Shown here: positions 13,544-15,112 of the stretch, piece after piece
How the letters are laid out: every line of letters begins with the position of its first letter
How positions within the stretch are numbered: the first letter of the stretch is position 1
Assembly: GCF_000972705.2 (NCBI RefSeq)
Contig: NZ_LATL02000137.1
Span: 1 to 15,112 of the forward strand
DNA: 15,112 nucleotides
Direction of reading: 5' to 3'
From: Limnoraphis robusta CS-951
GTDB lineage: Bacteria; Cyanobacteriota; Cyanobacteriia; Cyanobacteriales; Microcoleaceae
Made by a program: the position numbers and the translations under genes
Notes under the pieces: model-generated
What the model saw: only the letters and a program-made list of their open reading frames with translations
The model's database searches: none
Told to the model about the DNA's origin: nothing

Positions 13544-13566
13544 AATTTTCACAATTTGTCAACCCC
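13498..13566. repeat. 69-bp inverted repeat with GGGGTTGA ends
   Basis: GGGGTTGA at 13498-13505 and TCAACCCC at 13559-13566 are exact reverse complements enclosing 53 bases. The right end lies 41 bases from the panB stop. It overlaps the clustered direct repeats and may be a small repeat element or a stem closing a larger structure. Confidence 0.4.
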
Positions 13567-13607
13567 TAAAATTATTAAATCCGTTAAGAATTGTTGACCA
13601 CCCTGAT

Positions 13608-14387
13608 CTATTGAGGAAACTGTCTAGATCTGACCTGATCACAATACTGCTGCACAGCTTGAGTCACCGTTTCTTGCAAATTGGCATAAGTTTTCGCAAA
13701 AGGCGGTTGCCAAGCCGATAACCCCAACAGATCCGGCGTGACCAACACCTGACCATCACAATGCGCCCCCGCCCCAATACCAATCGTCGGAACCCTTAAC
13801 TTTTGGGTAATTTCCTGCGCCAACTTTGCCGGAATATGTTCTAATACAACAGCAAACGCTCCCGCTTCCTCCAGGGCTAACGCTTCGGTTAAAATCCGAT
13901 CTGCCGCTTCAGGCGTTTTCCCCTGTTTGCGAAATCCCCCCAACTGATGCACCGACTGCGGCGTTAACCCCACATGACCCATCACCGGAATACCCGCCTG
14001 TACCAAAAAACGCACCGTTTGCGCCATTTCAGGATATCCCCCTTCTAGCTTCACCGCCTGCGCCCCCGTTTCCTTCATCACCCGTCCCGCCGATCGCATC
14101 GCCTGTTGAGGACTTTCTTGATAAGTTAAAAACGGCAAATCAACCACCATCAACGCTTCTTTTACCCCACGCCGCACCGCTTTGGCATGATGCAACATCT
14201 CCTCTAACGTTAGCGGCAAAGTCGTTTCATAGCCCAACGCCACCATCGCCAGAGAATCTCCGACTAAAATCACATCCACACCTGCTTGATCGAGTATTCG
14301 CGCCATCGCATAATCATAAGCCGTCAACACCGCGATCGCACGCCCAAGTTGTTTGTATTGGATTAATTGTTGAATACTAATACTCAT
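13608..14387 (-). CDS. panB: 3-methyl-2-oxobutanoate hydroxymethyltransferase (ketopantoate hydroxymethyltransferase)
   Basis: PanB transfers a hydroxymethyl group from 5,10-methylene-tetrahydrofolate to 2-oxoisovalerate, making ketopantoate in the first committed step of pantothenate/CoA synthesis in the cytosol. The 259-residue product, with an intact TIM-barrel pattern, has [35 protein letters not shown] with the Mg2+ ligand Asp44, VVDLPF with Asp83, AVKLEGG with Lys113, GHVGLTPQ and VLEHIP with Glu183, and [15 protein letters not shown]. Length is standard. The frame is open 29 codons further upstream (to 14474), but that part comes from a repeat element, so the ATG at 14387 is the real start. 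It lies downstream of a membrane-protein gene on the same strand with repeats between. No panC is next to it here. Confidence 0.95.
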   Translation of the reverse strand: MSISIQQLIQYKQLGRAIAVLTAYDYAMARILDQAGVDVILVGDSLAMVALGYETTLPLTLEEMLHHAKAVRRGVKEALMVVDLPFLTYQESPQQAMRSAGRVMKETGAQAVKLEGGYPEMAQTVRFLVQAGIPVMGHVGLTPQSVHQLGGFRKQGKTPEAADRILTEALALEEAGAFAVVLEHIPAKLAQEITQKLRVPTIGIGAGAHCDGQVLVTPDLLGLSAWQPPFAKTYANLQETVTQAVQQYCDQVRSRQFPQ

Positions 14388-14531
14388 AATTTCAGTGAAC
14401 AGTGACCAGTTGTTTTCAGTGACCAGTAACCAGTTATGTAGGGGCGGGTTCCGAACAAATCTATATCTTCCCATGCAAAACTGTTATAAACCCGCCCCCC
14501 AGTAACCAGTGACCTGTAAACTGTTCACTGT
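14388..14531. repeat. AGTGACC/AGTAACC heptamer-type array interrupted by an element
   Basis: Both sides carry degenerate seven-base words (CAGTGAACAGTGACCAGT, CAGTGACCAGTAACCAGT, then CAGTAACCAGTGACCTGT), a common cyanobacterial intergenic repeat. The exact 12-mer CCAGTAACCAGT occurs at 14423-14434 and 14499-14510, on either side of a 58-bp inverted-repeat element. The array is the whole intergenic space before panB. Confidence 0.75.
14441..14498. mobile_element. 58-bp MITE-like element, GGGGCGGGTT ends
   Basis: GGGGCGGGTT at 14441-14450 and AACCCGCCCC at 14489-14498 are perfect 10-bp terminal inverted repeats around 38 bases of unrelated sequence. The element is G/C-rich at the ends only and interrupts a heptamer array. 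Too small to code, it would be a non-autonomous repeat if mobile. It resembles the 60-bp element at 354-413 in length and design, but not in sequence beyond the TAGGG start. Confidence 0.5.
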
Positions 14532-15112
14532 TTACCGCCATCCCAACCAACGCAAAATCGGCACAATTAGATAATGACTCACAGCCAAACATAAACCCGT
14601 TGTACAACCCAAAATCCCAACAAACCCCAAACCCAACCAAAACTCTCGCCACTGCGGTTGAGTCATCACAGCAGGAAATTGCAACATCTCAGGCGGAAAC
14701 GTCGGATCTAAACTCAATCTCCAAAAAATCCCCGTTGTTCCCACCGCCACAATCATTGCATAAACCCAACGATGACTGGGTAGCCCTAACCCTAACGTTA
14801 GCAGTGCAGTCGCTAATCCCATAGACAGTTGTGCTATCGACTGTAACTCCGTTAACCCCGGTATCATCCCAAAAAAGCGGAGCATTTGCCAACACATTCC
14901 ACCGACGATATAACCCACACTCCCCATCACCGCCGCCCGTCCATAACGACGGTTAATGTCAAACCCCCCCGCATCCGTTAAACCCAGTCCCGTTCCCAAA
15001 CCCGCTAAACCCAACACCAAGATTTGCGTTCCCAATTTCAGCGCCGCCCCTGGAAACCACAACGGAAAATTACTCGATAAAACCTCCGCAAACGCTTGAC
15101 CCAGGGGAGTCC
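14532..15112 (-). CDS. C-terminal part of a multi-pass membrane protein (truncated by window end)
   Basis: The minus-strand frame is open from the window edge to TAA at 14532-14534, giving at least 193 residues, so the start lies outside. A TTG at 15062 is not convincing as the start, because coding sequence (TPLGQAFAEVLSSNFPLWF) continues upstream. Five hydrophobic segments are visible: LGTQILVLGLAGLGTGLGL, AAVMGSVGYIVGGMCWQML, IAQLSMGLATALLTLGLGL, a stretch around WVYAMIVAVGTTGIFW, and FVGILGCTTGLCLAVSHYL. The end is basic (RWLGWR). I do not recognise the family; it could be the membrane tail of a larger protein such as a kinase or sensor. It is upstream of panB on the same strand. Confidence 0.7.
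   Translation of the reverse strand, partial: TPLGQAFAEVLSSNFPLWFPGAALKLGTQILVLGLAGLGTGLGLTDAGGFDINRRYGRAAVMGSVGYIVGGMCWQMLRFFGMIPGLTELQSIAQLSMGLATALLTLGLGLPSHRWVYAMIVAVGTTGIFWRLSLDPTFPPEMLQFPAVMTQPQWREFWLGLGFVGILGCTTGLCLAVSHYLIVPILRWLGWR

Larger units (their letters stand above)
13002..13607. other. 606-bp structured gap between convergent genes
   Basis: Neither flanking gene needs a promoter here, because both end in this gap. Yet it holds a 24-bp palindrome (13127-13150), a strong hairpin (13232-13265), clustered 11-bp-spaced direct repeats (13476-13543) and a 69-bp inverted repeat (13498-13566). A 32-codon ORF with one hydrophobic segment (13049-13147) lacks a ribosome-binding site. No recognisable protein or RNA family was found. 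The contents suggest an unannotated RNA gene or repeat remnant. Confidence 0.45.

Noticed and set aside
13826..14380. 184-residue plus-strand ORF opposite panB
   Set aside because: Pro/Ser-rich mirror of the C-rich panB sequence; panB on the other strand is certain.
14388..14474. 29-codon N-terminal extension of panB
   Set aside because: It derives from the repeat array and element; PanB proteins normally start at the [12 protein letters not shown] residues.

Overview
The window looks like chromosomal DNA of a filamentous cyanobacterium, most likely an oscillatorian such as Planktothrix, Microcoleus or a relative (inference). The signs are scattered HIP1 octamers (GCGATCGC at 748, 1024, 3081, 3153, 5171, 5204, 8039 and 14333, among others), heptameric short tandem repeats (AATTATG and TTGCCTC around 3262-3314, AGTGACC/AGTAACC types around 14400-14530), an interspersed AGAAACCCGGTTTC palindrome, a low-GC AT-rich background, and several protein families found mainly in cyanobacteria. 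No phage, transposase, rRNA, tRNA or CRISPR array is visible.

Layout. 1-930: a 49-residue two-helix membrane protein (+), a short inverted-repeat element, and a secreted DUF4189 protein (-). 938-3232: penicillin-binding protein 1C (-), with a hairpin behind it. 3233-3578: a divergent intergenic region with heptamer repeats and a 5'-leader hairpin. 3579-6254: two co-directional, little-understood membrane-associated proteins. The first joins a cyanobacterial N-terminal domain, an EcsC-like domain and a TerB-like C-terminus. The second is a glycine-zipper protein with an internally duplicated hydrophobic module. 6272-6916: a Uma2-family nuclease (-). 7007-7807: a UPF0175 antitoxin / DUF3368 PIN toxin pair (+). 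7828-9850: a ThrE-like amino acid exporter and an alpha/beta hydrolase (-). 10079-11002: a cation diffusion facilitator (-). 11535-12964: a small possible leader ORF, an RTX-type calcium-binding repeat protein and a conserved 47-residue cyanobacterial protein (all +). 12965-13607: a long, structured gap between convergent genes. 13608-15112: panB and the 3' part of a multi-pass membrane protein (-), in visibly more C/G-rich DNA.

Most genes are unrelated single units: cell-wall synthesis, metal efflux, amino-acid export, pantothenate synthesis. Two clusters deserve attention. The toxin-antitoxin pair sits exactly between two direct copies of the last 16 codons of the ThrE gene. One copy is functional and the other is decayed with an in-frame stop, which suggests insertion at, or duplication of, the gene's 3' end. 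The 3579-6254 pair combines EcsC-like, TerB-like and glycine-zipper membrane modules and is the best candidate here for an undescribed two-component membrane system, though its function cannot be read from sequence alone.
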